Assembly (NCBI GenBank): GCA_024278175.1
Contig: JAJRTS010000085.1
Location: 1 to 59,843 of the forward strand
Length of the DNA stretch: 59,843 nucleotides
Direction: 5' to 3'
DNA from: Gemmatimonadales bacterium
GTDB taxonomy: Bacteria; Gemmatimonadota; Glassbacteria; GWA2-58-10
Numbering within the stretch: position 1 is the stretch's first letter; each line of letters opens with the position of its first letter. The notes under the pieces are model-generated. The model saw only the letters and a program-made list of their open reading frames with translations. It was not told the origin of the DNA and searched no databases. Made by a program: the position numbers and the translations under genes. Positions 20,025-28,612 of this stretch are shown here, piece after piece.

Positions 20025-21866
20025 ATGCGAAACACCGCCAGTAACGACAAACTGAGAAATATCGCCATCATCGCCCACGTTGACCACGGCAAGACCACGC
20101 TGGTTGACGCCATGTTCCGTCAGAGCGGCCTGTTCCGCGAGGGCCAGGACGTGGATGAGCGGATCATGGACAGCATGGATCTGGAGCGCGAACGCGGGAT
20201 CACGATCTCGGCCAAGAACTGCTCGGTGGAGTACAAGGGCGTAAAAATCAACATTATCGACACGCCGGGGCACGCGGATTTCGGCGGCGAGGTGGAACGG
20301 GCGCTGTTTATGGCAGACGGCGCGCTGCTGCTGGTTGACGCCAGCGAGGGTCCCCTGCCCCAGACCCGGTTCGTGCTGCGCAAGGCGCTGGAGGCCGGCC
20401 TGACCGTGATCGTGGCGATCAACAAAATCGACCGCAAGGACGCCCGGCCCGACGAGGTTCTGGACGAGATCTATGACCTGTTTATCGATCTGGACGCCAA
20501 CGAGGAACAGCTCGATTTTCCGCTGCTCTACGTGGTGGGCCGCGACGGTGTGGCCCGTCTGAAACTGGACGAGCAGAGCGAGAACCTGCTGCCGCTGTTC
20601 GAGCTGATTGTCGGCGAGGTCCCGGCCCCCCGCTACGATCCGGCGGCGCCGTTCCAGATGCTGGTGGCCGACCTGGGCTACAACGACTATCTGGGCCGGC
20701 TGGCGATCGGCAAGGTGATCGGCGGCACGGCCCACTCGCGCGACAGCCTGGTCTGTATCGGCGAGGGCGGGGCGCGCAGTGCGCTCAAGATCTCATCGTT
20801 GCAGGTTTACCAGGGGCTGAAATTCAGCCAGGTCGACTCTGTCGGCCCCGGAGATATTGTGGTGCTGGCGGGAATCGAAGACGTGCGGATCGGCGACACG
20901 ATCTCAACGGCGGACAACCCCAGGCCGCTGCGCAGGATCACGGTGGAGGAACCCACGGTTTCCATGCGCTTCGGGATCAATACTTCCCCGTTCAGCGGCC
21001 AGGAGGGTAAGCTGGTCCAGTCCAACAAAATCCGCGAACGGCTGCGCAGGGAAACCCTGCAGAACGTGGCGATCAAGGTGGACGAGAGCGCGGAGAGCGA
21101 CACGTTCATCGTCAAGGGCCGGGGTGAATTTCAGCTCGCGATCCTGATCGAAACCATGCGCCGCGAGGGTTTCGAGCTGAGCGTTGGCCGGCCCGAGGTG
21201 ATCCTGAAAAAGGAGAACGGCAAGGTGCTCGAGCCGATTGAGCATTTTTTTGTGGACTGCGAAGAAGGGTTTATCGGCGTGGTTACCGAAAAGCTCTCGG
21301 TCCGCAAGGGCAAGATGATCAACATGGTTAACCACGGGTCGGGCAGGGTGCAACTGGAGTTCAGCGTCCCCTCGCGCTCCCTGATCGGCTACCGCGATGA
21401 GTTCCTCACCGACACCCGGGGCACGGGCATCATGAACTCGTATATTTCCGGCTACGAGGAGTACCGCGGCGATTTTCCCAGCCGTTTCACCGGCTCGATC
21501 GTGGCCGACCGCCAGGGACGGGCCACCCCCTACGCGCTCTACAACCTGGAGCCGCGGGGCTCGCTGTTAATCTCGCCCGACACCCAGGTTTATGAGGGGA
21601 TGATTATCGGGGAGCACAACCGCGAGGACGATATCAATGCCAACGCCACCAAGGAAAAGAAACTGTCAAATATGCGGGCCGCCAACAAGGACGACGCTGT
21701 TATTCTGGCCCCGGTGGTGCCGATAACCCTGGAGCGTGCGTTGTTCTTTATCCGTGACGACGAGTTGGTGGAGGTAACCCCTGAGTCGATCCGGCTGCGC
21801 AAAAAACAATTGAGCGCCCAGAAGCGCAACGTAATCCGCTCGGCCAAGTTCAAGAAAAGCCGTTAA
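20025..21866 (+). CDS. typA: Ribosome-associated GTPase TypA/BipA
   Basis: A 613-residue translational GTPase of usual family length. The G domain has G1 AHVDHGKTT, G2 in ERERGITI, G3 DTPGHAD, G4 NKID; it is followed by a beta-barrel domain II, an EF-G-like domain III/V and the BipA-specific C-terminal region (RGTGIMNSYISGY, YNLEPRGSLLISPDTQVYEGM). BipA assists 50S assembly and growth under stress such as cold. The ATG follows AGGAAGG. It converges on ettA, another translation factor, with a shared terminator between them. Confidence 0.95.
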   Translation: MRNTASNDKLRNIAIIAHVDHGKTTLVDAMFRQSGLFREGQDVDERIMDSMDLERERGITISAKNCSVEYKGVKINIIDTPGHADFGGEVERALFMADGALLLVDASEGPLPQTRFVLRKALEAGLTVIVAINKIDRKDARPDEVLDEIYDLFIDLDANEEQLDFPLLYVVGRDGVARLKLDEQSENLLPLFELIVGEVPAPRYDPAAPFQMLVADLGYNDYLGRLAIGKVIGGTAHSRDSLVCIGEGGARSALKISSLQVYQGLKFSQVDSVGPGDIVVLAGIEDVRIGDTISTADNPRPLRRITVEEPTVSMRFGINTSPFSGQEGKLVQSNKIRERLRRETLQNVAIKVDESAESDTFIVKGRGEFQLAILIETMRREGFELSVGRPEVILKKENGKVLEPIEHFFVDCEEGFIGVVTEKLSVRKGKMINMVNHGSGRVQLEFSVPSRSLIGYRDEFLTDTRGTGIMNSYISGYEEYRGDFPSRFTGSIVADRQGRATPYALYNLEPRGSLLISPDTQVYEGMIIGEHNREDDINANATKEKKLSNMRAANKDDAVILAPVVPITLERALFFIRDDELVEVTPESIRLRKKQLSAQKRNVIRSAKFKKSR

Positions 21867-21908
21867 CCTGACAACCCTGCCGACACACTCCAGCCCCGGT
21901 GGTACAGC

Positions 21909-21938
21909 AAAACGGGCGACTTATCTGTCGCCCGTTTT
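21909..21938. terminator. Bidirectional intrinsic terminator between typA and ettA
   Basis: AAAACGGGCGAC pairs perfectly with GTCGCCCGTTTT around a 6-base loop. The A tract on one side and T tract on the other give a U run on both strands, as fits two convergent genes. Confidence 0.85.
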
Positions 21939-21960
21939 CCATGTTCATTTGAGCGCGACT

Positions 21961-23631
21961 CTACTTACGTACCAGTTTACGGTAGCGGCTGCGCCTGTTT
22001 TCGAACAGCCCGCCGCCAAGTTCCTTTTTACGCCACACTTCGTACTCGGAAAAATTGCCGTCAAACCAGCGCACCCGGCCCCCGCCCTCGAACGCCAGCA
22101 GGTGCGTACAGACCCGGTCGAGGAAAAAACGGTCGTGGCTGATCACCAGCGCGCAGCCGGCGAACTGCTGAATCGCCTCCTCCAGCATCCGCAACGTATT
22201 GACATCCAGGTCGTTGGTCGGCTCGTCCAACATCAGCACGTTGCCTCCCACCTTGAGCACCTTGGCCAATTGGCAGCGGTTCAGCTCTCCGCCGGAGAGC
22301 TGGCCCACCTTTTTCTGCTGGTCCGCGCCCTTGAAACCAAACAGCGACATGTAGCGCCGTACGGGCACGCTCCGTGAGCCGACCATCACCTCGGCCGCGC
22401 CCTCGCCGATCTCGTCGATCAGGTCACGGCCGTGGTCCAGGCCCTCGCGCTCCTGGGAGGCATAGGCAATCTTCACGCTGGAGCCGACAACCACCTCGCC
22501 GCTGTCCGGTTTCCCGGCCCCGGTAATCAGCCTGAACAGCGTTGTCTTACCCGCTCCGTTGGGTCCCACCAGCCCCACTATCGAGCCGCGCGGCACGGAG
22601 AAATCGAGGTCCTTGAACAATACGTTCTCCCCGTAGCCCTTACAGACTCCCTTGAACTCGATCACCTGGTCACCGAGCACGGGACCGGGAGCCACCTGGA
22701 TCAGCTCGCTGTTGCCGGCAGACTCCCTGGCCACCATTTTTTCGTATTCGCGAAGGCGGTTCAGGGATAACTCGTGGCGGTCCTTGTTGTTCATCCTGAT
22801 CCAGGCCAGCTCACGCTGGAGCATCCTGTAGCGCGGTGACTCCTTTTTCTGCCCGGAGAGCAGCGTGCCCAGCTTCTGCTCGATCCATGAACTGTAGTTG
22901 CCTTCCCAGGGCACACCGCGGCCGGAGTCGAGTTCGAGAATCCACTTGGTGATATTGTCCAGAAAATAGCGGTCGTGAGTGACAACTATCACCGTGCCGG
23001 GATAGTCCACAAGCTGGGTTTCCAGCCAGTCGACAGTTTCGGGATCGAGATGGTTGGTGGGCTCGTCTAACAGCAGCAAGTCCGGCTGCTCCAGCAGAAT
23101 CCGGCACAGCGCCACCCGGCGGCGCTCTCCGCCGCTGAGCGTACCCAGCCTGCGGCCGTCCTCGGGCAGCATCAGCGCATCGGCGGCCTGATCCAGCTTG
23201 CTGCCTAAGTCCCAGGCATCGGCGGCATCCAGCCTCTCCTGCAACTCGCCCATCCTGTCCAGGGCCTTCTGCATCTGCTCGTCACCCATCGGCTCGCTCA
23301 TCGCCGTGGTGATTTCCTCATACTCGCGCATCATCGCCACCGTGCCAGCGAACGCCTGCTCAAGGTTCTCGCGCACCGACTTTTCCTCGTCCAGCTCCGG
23401 CTCCTGGGCCAACATCGCTGCCCGGAACCCGGCCGTAAGCTCCGCCTGCCCCTGAAACTCGTCATCGCAGCCGGCCATGATCCGCAGCACGGTGGACTTG
23501 CCCGAGCCGTTCTCGCCGACTATCCCGATCTTGGCGCCGGGGAAGAAACAGAGATTGATATCCTTGAGCACCTGTTTCTGTCCGTAAAACTTATTGAGCC
23601 GCAACATCGTAAATATGTATTGTTCAGCCAT
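21961..23631 (-). CDS. ettA: ABC-F translation factor EttA
   Basis: A 556-residue cytosolic ABC-F protein with two ATP-binding cassettes and no membrane domain. Walker A motifs are GENGSGKST and GPNGAGKTT, signatures LSGGERRR and LSGGELNR, with LLLDEPTNHLD and LMLDEPTNDLD Walker B boxes. An arm insertion follows the first signature region, and the linker between cassettes contains the P-site tRNA-contact helices. EttA binds the ribosomal E site and tunes the first peptide bond according to ATP/ADP. The start ATG at 23631 has only a weak GGGAAA. The chain is close to the normal EttA length of about 555. Confidence 0.92.
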   Translation of the reverse strand: MAEQYIFTMLRLNKFYGQKQVLKDINLCFFPGAKIGIVGENGSGKSTVLRIMAGCDDEFQGQAELTAGFRAAMLAQEPELDEEKSVRENLEQAFAGTVAMMREYEEITTAMSEPMGDEQMQKALDRMGELQERLDAADAWDLGSKLDQAADALMLPEDGRRLGTLSGGERRRVALCRILLEQPDLLLLDEPTNHLDPETVDWLETQLVDYPGTVIVVTHDRYFLDNITKWILELDSGRGVPWEGNYSSWIEQKLGTLLSGQKKESPRYRMLQRELAWIRMNNKDRHELSLNRLREYEKMVARESAGNSELIQVAPGPVLGDQVIEFKGVCKGYGENVLFKDLDFSVPRGSIVGLVGPNGAGKTTLFRLITGAGKPDSGEVVVGSSVKIAYASQEREGLDHGRDLIDEIGEGAAEVMVGSRSVPVRRYMSLFGFKGADQQKKVGQLSGGELNRCQLAKVLKVGGNVLMLDEPTNDLDVNTLRMLEEAIQQFAGCALVISHDRFFLDRVCTHLLAFEGGGRVRWFDGNFSEYEVWRKKELGGGLFENRRSRYRKLVRK

Positions 23632-23896
23632 GTTTTTCCCGTTGTAGTAGGTGGCGTGAGTTATCCCGTCTTATTCAGACACAATATAACCGCTTGGGAC
23701 ACTAACGTGGGAAATAAACAAATGGAGCCGGGTTGATATTTCATATGGCTTCCCACTGCAGGGCTCAAAGCTATCACTCTTGCAAGTTTTGTAGTCGCCC
23801 AAAATTTTCGCTAAGCTATCCCGCCAGTTTCTGCCACGCTATGCCGCTTTGTTTTCATATCTTCAAAGCATTTCTAAATTTACGTGAGAACAGTAC
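23632..23896. other. Gap upstream of the small genes
   Basis: 265 bases between the ettA start and the promoter at 23897. It is moderately AT-rich and should carry the ettA promoter; I see no other feature. Confidence 0.4.
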
Positions 23897-23925
23897 TTGA
23901 TTTTCGATTTAAGGAATACGATAAT
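23897..23925 (+). promoter_or_regulatory. Candidate sigma70 promoter of a 58-residue gene
   Basis: TTGATT (23897-23902), a 17-base spacer and GATAAT (23920-23925, 5 of 6) lie just before a strong ribosome site and the ATG at 23949. The predicted leader is very short, about 15-18 bases. Confidence 0.5.
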
Positions 23926-23948
23926 GCTTATAGGAGGAGAGGAAGGCA

Positions 23949-24125
23949 ATGGCAAAAATCGAGTTCCAGGCACTGTTAAGCGCGATTCGCGAGCAACTCG
24001 ACCGTAACGGGCTGAGAGAAAATTTTCGGCCGGATCAACTGTCCGTTCCCGCACCCGACATAAATGCAATCAGACTCACAATCGAGCGGGAGGAAAAACA
24101 GTATCTTTCTGCTATAAATGAATGA
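23949..24125 (+). CDS. Small hypothetical protein, 58 residues
   Basis: An ATG at 23949 follows the purine-rich GGAGGAGAGGAAGG, one of the strongest ribosome sites in the window, and a promoter-like pair of boxes. The product starts MAKIEFQALLSAIREQLDRN and ends EEKQYLSAINE; it is soluble, charged, with two likely amphipathic helices and no Cys or membrane segment. I do not recognise a family. A hairpin at 24145-24173 follows the stop codon, then a second small gene. The combination of promoter, ribosome site and hairpin argues for a real gene despite the short length. Confidence 0.55.
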   Translation: MAKIEFQALLSAIREQLDRNGLRENFRPDQLSVPAPDINAIRLTIEREEKQYLSAINE

Positions 24126-24144
24126 TAACGTTTGTGCTGGATGT

Positions 24145-24173
24145 ACGCCCGTGTCAGCAGCGAACACGGGCGT
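24145..24173 (+). terminator. Hairpin between two small genes, possible weak terminator
   Basis: ACGCCCGTGT (24145-24154) pairs perfectly with ACACGGGCGT (24164-24173). Only a short T group follows (TTGAATTT), so it may be a weak terminator, attenuator or message stabiliser between the two small genes. Confidence 0.5.
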
Positions 24174-24185
24174 TGAATTTGACCG

Positions 24186-24359
24186 ATGCCCAAATGCTTG
24201 ACAGTGATCAAATACAAAACAGGCGCCACTTACGTACATTGTCCAAAATGTAGCGTGAGGATCAAGCTGGCCGCCGGTTCCGCCCAGAGCGTTAACATCC
24301 CGCTGAAGCCCGCAACAAGACATATCCGCTGGAAGCACTGTTTTCGGTGCATTTTATGA
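24186..24359 (+). CDS. Small zinc-ribbon-like protein, 57 residues
   Basis: The frame begins MPKCLTVIKYKTGATYVHCP and contains two paired-cysteine knuckles: CPKC at residues 19-22 and CFRC at 52-55, the arrangement of a small zinc ribbon. The product is basic (many Lys/Arg) and could bind nucleic acid or a protein partner. There is no strong ribosome site and a stop lies just upstream in frame, so the start is uncertain. It lies 60 bases after a 58-residue gene on the same strand. I cannot assign a function. Confidence 0.45.
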   Translation: MPKCLTVIKYKTGATYVHCPKCSVRIKLAAGSAQSVNIPLKPATRHIRWKHCFRCIL

Positions 24360-24372
24360 TTACAGAAAGAAT

Positions 24373-24460
24373 TAAGCGGCAGTGTCGCGACGAAACGCAA
24401 CTGGACTATCGCGACCACTGCGAACCCTCGCCAGTTCCGTCCGCGGACACTGCCGCCTTA
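24373..24460. repeat. Long imperfect inverted repeat (88 bases)
   Basis: TAAGCGGCAGTGTC at 24373-24386 pairs with GACACTGCCGCCTTA at 24446-24460 with one bulged base. Inside, AACTGG (24399-24404) pairs with CCAGTT (24431-24436). It sits between the convergent zinc-ribbon gene and CheW gene. There is no T run on either strand, so it is not a plain intrinsic terminator. Confidence 0.6.
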
Positions 24461-24474
24461 AAACAGATACCCTG

Positions 24475-25005
24475 TCATTCCTTAGAGAATCTTGCCTGAG
24501 CTTGAGTTACAAATTCACTTTCAAAAAAATACTCCATATCGAGCACTCGTATTGTTGCGCCACCCTCGCAAATCTCCATTCTTACCAGCTTGTCAGCACC
24601 GGTGCCGGACGCCGCCGATCTTTTCAGCGGGCTCTTCGCGCTGCTTTGTATCACCTCTCCCACCGAGTCAACGACCAGTCCGGCCATCACTCCCCCACCT
24701 GCTTCCCGCTCAATCATCAGCACGTTCGTTATCATCGATGCGTATTTTCGCTTCCGTCCCAAAAGAATTCCGATATCGAACACCCTGACAAGTTTCCCCC
24801 GGAAATTGATCATCGGATAATACTTTGTTTCGCTATCGAACTTGATACAAGTCACTATCGCCGAACAAAGCAACTCCCGAACGTATTTCATGTCAATCGC
24901 AAAGAGGGAGCCTTCGACCAGAAACGTAATGCTTTTTTTCTGCTGACCATGGCACCCGCTCCCGTCAGTTTCAGCTTGTAACATTGTCATCTCCAGCTTA
25001 GCCAT
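24475..25005 (-). CDS. CheW-like domain protein
   Basis: A 176-residue soluble protein with a CheW fold: SITFLVEGSLFAIDMKYVRELL, then INFRGKLVRVFDIGILLG, and GLVVDSVGEVIQ followed by LVRMEICEGGATIRVLDMEYFF. CheW couples receptors to the CheA kinase. No cheA, receptor or cheY gene lies nearby, so this is an orphan adaptor. The start is ambiguous: ATG 25005 has a distant GGAAG, while ATG 24984 has GGAG at normal spacing. The 200 bases upstream (25006-25206) hold no gene I can support. Confidence 0.72.
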   Translation of the reverse strand: MAKLEMTMLQAETDGSGCHGQQKKSITFLVEGSLFAIDMKYVRELLCSAIVTCIKFDSETKYYPMINFRGKLVRVFDIGILLGRKRKYASMITNVLMIEREAGGGVMAGLVVDSVGEVIQSSAKSPLKRSAASGTGADKLVRMEICEGGATIRVLDMEYFFESEFVTQAQARFSKE

Positions 25006-25206
25006 CCGGATCTGATTCTTCCGCTTTTTTTGCCTGGCGGATAACGATGTCTACCTGCATCACCGTTGGTCAATCAACACTTGTAGCCCTTCTTTATCAA
25101 ATCCGGTGCCAGAAACAACGCTCCTCCTTTATCCTTAATCCATAAAGAGATACAAATTCTCAATCACACACTATCCGACTGGGATAATTGTCAACCGACA
25201 ATTATT

Positions 25207-25653
25207 TTAACGTCTGGCCATCCTGTTTTGGTGCACCTGGGTAAACTGCCTGTAATACAATATCAGCAGGCTGGGATTTCTGTTGAGGCAGGGTAATGCT
25301 GAATATCGATAAATCCAATTGCGGGTTGGTGCGAATACATGGCACCACAGGCAACTGATGCGCCGCCACTTCCGTTTAGCGCTCATCATCCACTCGGCTG
25401 CGTTCAGATTTTTTTTCAAATGCCCTCTGTCTGTTTTGGCTCTGTCCGGCTGAAGGCCCCTTACACACTCGCCGATCCGTCTCAGGAGATGCTCCGCCGA
25501 TGGTGAGTTGTTAGCGAAATATTCATAACCGAATTTCCCATCCAGCAAGTGGATATATAGAATATTAATAAGTCTGACGGATTTTTCAATAGCTATTCTA
25601 TCTCCGCTGTGCACCTGCCCGGCGATTTGAGTTGACAAAGAAGGTTTTGGCAA
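25207..25653 (-). CDS. Doubtful open frame, possible gene remnant
   Basis: A 148-codon frame with TTG as the only early start and no ribosome site. The first 80 residues look protein-like (a stretch reading SVRLINILYIHLLDGKFGYE, then SPSAEHLLRRIGECVRGL), but from about residue 90 the composition becomes odd, with clustered Trp, Cys and Arg, as expected after a frameshift or in non-coding DNA. I do not recognise it. It may be a decayed gene or chance. Confidence 0.25.
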   Translation of the reverse strand: MPKPSLSTQIAGQVHSGDRIAIEKSVRLINILYIHLLDGKFGYEYFANNSPSAEHLLRRIGECVRGLQPDRAKTDRGHLKKNLNAAEWMMSAKRKWRRISCLWCHVFAPTRNWIYRYSALPCLNRNPSLLILYYRQFTQVHQNRMARR

Positions 25654-25710
25654 CCACCATTGGCCAGATAATCTTTCTCAAGTCATTGTCAATATCTTCA
25701 GGGAGACACT

Positions 25711-27108
25711 TTGGCGAAAATCACCTTTCTCGGCGCCACCGGAACCGTTACCGGCAGCCGCTTCCTGCTTCAGACCCGGGGGGGACGGAACCTGCTGATC
25801 GATTGCGGCTTGTTCCAGGGGCTCAAAGAACTGCGTCAGCGCAACTGGGAGCCGTTCCAGTTTCCACCATCGCAAATCGACCGCGTGTTTCTCACTCACG
25901 CGCATATCGATCACACCGGCTACCTTCCCCGGCTCTGGAAGGACGGATTCCGGGGACGGGTGCATTGCACCCACGCAACCCGTGACCTTTGCGAAATTCT
26001 GCTGCGAGACAGCGGCCACCTTCAGGAAGAAGATGCACGCTGGGCCAATAAAATGGGCTATTCCAGGCACAGTCCGGCCCTGCCGCTCTACACGGTGGAG
26101 GAGGCCGAGCAGGTGCTCAAGCTGTTTGAACCTCTGCATTACGGCGAGCATTTGAAGCTGGACGATGGGATCCGTGTCGAGTTCAAGGATGCCGGGCACA
26201 TCCTGGGCAGCTCGTTTGTCGATATCAAGCGCACCGTGGACGGGCGCAGCAGGAAAATATTTTTCTGCGGCGATTTCGGCCGCCCGGAACGGCCCGTGCT
26301 CAACGACCCGGCGCAAGCCTACAACGCCGCTTACCTGGTGCTGGAGTCAACCTACGGCAACCGCCTGCATGGCAAAGTGGACGCCAAGGCGGAGCTGGCC
26401 AGGGTGATTAAGAGTAGCGTACGCCGCGGCGGCGTGCTGGTGGTGCCGGCGTTCAGCGTGGGACGGACCCAGACGCTGCTCTACCTGATCCGCGAGATGC
26501 AGGAAGAGGGAACGTTGCAGGAAATTCCGGTCTATGTCGATTCCCCGATGGCGATCCGTACCACCGAGTTGTTCGATAAGTACATCCACGACATGGACCT
26601 GGCCGCCAGGGTCCAGGCCCTGAACGGCAAGAAAATATTCCAGCCCGCCAACCTCACGTTCTGCCGAAGCGTGAAAGAGTCCAAGGCGATCAACGAGATC
26701 AACGGACGGGCGATTATCATCTCGGCCAGCGGGATGGTTACCGGGGGCAGGATTCTGCATCACATGCTTCATCGCCTGCCCCGCAAACAGAACACGATCC
26801 TCTTTATCGGCTACCAGGCGATGGGTACCCGGGGCAGGGCGATGCTCGAGGGGGCAAGGTCGATCAAGATCCACGGCCAGCAGGTGCCTGTGCGCGCCAA
26901 AATAGCACAGATCGACGGGTTCAGCGGCCACCCGGACAGCGACGAGATCCTGGCCTGGCTGATGGGCGTCAACGTTCGGCCGGACTCAGCCTTTATCGTC
27001 CACGGCGAACCGGAGTCCTCCGCCGAGCTGGCCGGGAGGATGCGCGAAAAACTGGACTGGAACGTGGAAGTGCCGGAGTTCGGACAGAGTTTCGAACTGG
27101 ATTTTTAG
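25711..27108 (+). CDS. MBL-fold beta-CASP RNA-processing exonuclease family protein
   Basis: A 465-residue metallo-beta-lactamase/beta-CASP protein, the family of CPSF73-like and RNase-like nucleases (YSH1-like in bacteria). The metal site is H63-x-H65-x-D67-H68 in THAHIDHTG. Later motifs are AGHILGSSF, CGDFGRPERPVL, STYGNRLH, then the beta-CASP cap (PAFSVGRTQTLLYLI, VYVDSPMAIRTTELF) and SASGMVTGGRILHH with the closing GFSGHPDSDEI and FIVHGEP. Likely an RNA 3'-end or decay nuclease in the cytosol. The start is TTG with GGGAGA upstream. Confidence 0.88.
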   Translation: MAKITFLGATGTVTGSRFLLQTRGGRNLLIDCGLFQGLKELRQRNWEPFQFPPSQIDRVFLTHAHIDHTGYLPRLWKDGFRGRVHCTHATRDLCEILLRDSGHLQEEDARWANKMGYSRHSPALPLYTVEEAEQVLKLFEPLHYGEHLKLDDGIRVEFKDAGHILGSSFVDIKRTVDGRSRKIFFCGDFGRPERPVLNDPAQAYNAAYLVLESTYGNRLHGKVDAKAELARVIKSSVRRGGVLVVPAFSVGRTQTLLYLIREMQEEGTLQEIPVYVDSPMAIRTTELFDKYIHDMDLAARVQALNGKKIFQPANLTFCRSVKESKAINEINGRAIIISASGMVTGGRILHHMLHRLPRKQNTILFIGYQAMGTRGRAMLEGARSIKIHGQQVPVRAKIAQIDGFSGHPDSDEILAWLMGVNVRPDSAFIVHGEPESSAELAGRMREKLDWNVEVPEFGQSFELDF

Positions 27109-27204
27109 CCCATGCGGGAACACCGCCTGAGCGGCTGGGTTATTTTACTGTAAGAAGAATTTCAATCCACGCACCGATGCTTAACGTCAGCCGGGAGTCC
27201 GACC

Positions 27205-27636
27205 ATGGCCGTTCGTGGAGCTTTGTTTGCATCTGCCTTGATTACAGGCATCTGTTTAATCGCCTCCTGCGACAAGATGTACCTGTCGGCTTCCACGCGC
27301 GGGGGCAGTATCGGCGCACCCGGCAACGAGCCGGGCTACTCGCAGCCCGGGCATGGTAAGTACCCGCCCAACACCGGCGCGGTGCGGGTTTTCAGTTCGA
27401 TGGAGGAGTTGAAGGGCTACAACTACGAGCCACTCTCCCCGCTGGTGGAAACCAACAGGACAGCTGCTACGAGAACCCGCGCGGAACTGATAGCGGCTCT
27501 TCAGCGCCGGGCCGCGGAGCTGGGGGCCAACGCCATCGCAATTGTAGAGGAGGAGCAACAGGCTGGAGAAATCTGGCGGATCAGGGTCAACGCCGTGCGA
27601 ATAACCGGGAAAAAAGAGCAGACGTTAAATCCCTGA
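27205..27636 (+). CDS. Small lipoprotein
   Basis: A 143-residue protein with a lipobox ending LIASC at residues 18-22, so it should be lipidated. A Gly/Pro-rich linker (about 30-60) leads to a compact C-terminal half: LIAALQRRAAELGANAIAIV then IWRIRVNAVRI. That half resembles the small alpha/beta lipoproteins that share the ELGANAI motif with YbjQ-like or DUF4156-like proteins; function unknown. The ATG follows GGGAG. It lies 96 bases after the nuclease gene on the same strand. Confidence 0.65.
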   Translation: MAVRGALFASALITGICLIASCDKMYLSASTRGGSIGAPGNEPGYSQPGHGKYPPNTGAVRVFSSMEELKGYNYEPLSPLVETNRTAATRTRAELIAALQRRAAELGANAIAIVEEEQQAGEIWRIRVNAVRITGKKEQTLNP

Positions 27637-27744
27637 TTTACGCTTCCAGAGACGCATCCTCAATAAAACGTTCAACATGCTTTCAGGGCCTGAAACAAGC
27701 GAACCGCGCATTCAGGGGATAGTATTCCAGTTAAGAGAAAAATC

Positions 27745-28599
27745 ATGTCCGGATCAAATTGCACTCGCAGAGAAATAATCGAAGCCATCGGCCTTGCAGC
27801 ATCTTCCCTGATACTGCCTGAATGGTTGTTTGCCGTGCCGAAAAAGAATTATCCGGAGACGATTTTGAAAACCCCTGATCTGGTATGCCTTTGGGACTTC
27901 AGCGAACCAGGTGGCCAGGACCGTATCTCGCGTGGGCAATGCAGCTATGCCCTGCGCGAGATGAACGGTCCCGTGGCTTGCAGCCCTGAGGGCCCTCTTT
28001 CGGGATACTCAGCCCACATCAAAAAGGGACAGTATTTCAGGATCCAGCGAGAGGACTGCCCGAAGCTGAACCTTGCCGGGCCACAGGCTCAGGTCAGTAT
28101 TGTAGCATGGATCAAGCGGGCCAGGAAAGAGAATGAGCGGGCATGTGAGGCAGTGGCCGGGATGTGGAACGAAACCCGCAAAAAGCGGCAGTACTGTTTG
28201 TTTTTGAACCTTCGTATCTACGACAGCGCAAATCAGGTGTGCGGGCATGTATCGAATCTCGGCGGTCCGACTAAGGGGCATAAATACTGCATGGACGCAT
28301 CAATAGGGCAAACCCCGGTGCCATTTGACAAGTGGAGATGCGTGGGGATGACCTATGACTCTTATCTGGTAAAATCATACCTGAACGGCGTGCTGGACAA
28401 ACGTCCCGGACACAATCCTTATCCATACCCGGGAGGTCTCTTTGAGGGCGGTGAGAATGGTGCGGATTTTACCGTGGGAGCCGTCCACCGGTCGGGAGAA
28501 ATGGGCAACTGGTTTACAGGGTTGATCGGCGGATTGGCCGTTTTCAGCAGAGCTTTGTCAGGCAAGGAAATGGCAGATATATTTTCTTCAGGTAAATAG
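27745..28599 (+). CDS. Exported LamG/concanavalin-fold protein
   Basis: A 284-residue protein whose N-terminus has Arg-Arg (CTRREIIEAIGLAASSLILP), a Tat-like signal. The rest is a single LamG-type jelly roll: VCLWDFSEPGG, VSIVAWIKRA, FDKWRCVGMTYDS, SYLNGVLDK, and the closing FTGLIGGLAVFSRALSGKEM. Such domains bind sugars or proteins; no catalytic motif is visible. The ribosome site is weak (AAGAGA). It ends 13 bases from the converging asparaginase gene. Confidence 0.7.
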   Translation: MSGSNCTRREIIEAIGLAASSLILPEWLFAVPKKNYPETILKTPDLVCLWDFSEPGGQDRISRGQCSYALREMNGPVACSPEGPLSGYSAHIKKGQYFRIQREDCPKLNLAGPQAQVSIVAWIKRARKENERACEAVAGMWNETRKKRQYCLFLNLRIYDSANQVCGHVSNLGGPTKGHKYCMDASIGQTPVPFDKWRCVGMTYDSYLVKSYLNGVLDKRPGHNPYPYPGGLFEGGENGADFTVGAVHRSGEMGNWFTGLIGGLAVFSRALSGKEMADIFSSGK

Positions 28600-28612
28600 A
28601 ACAGACTCGCGC

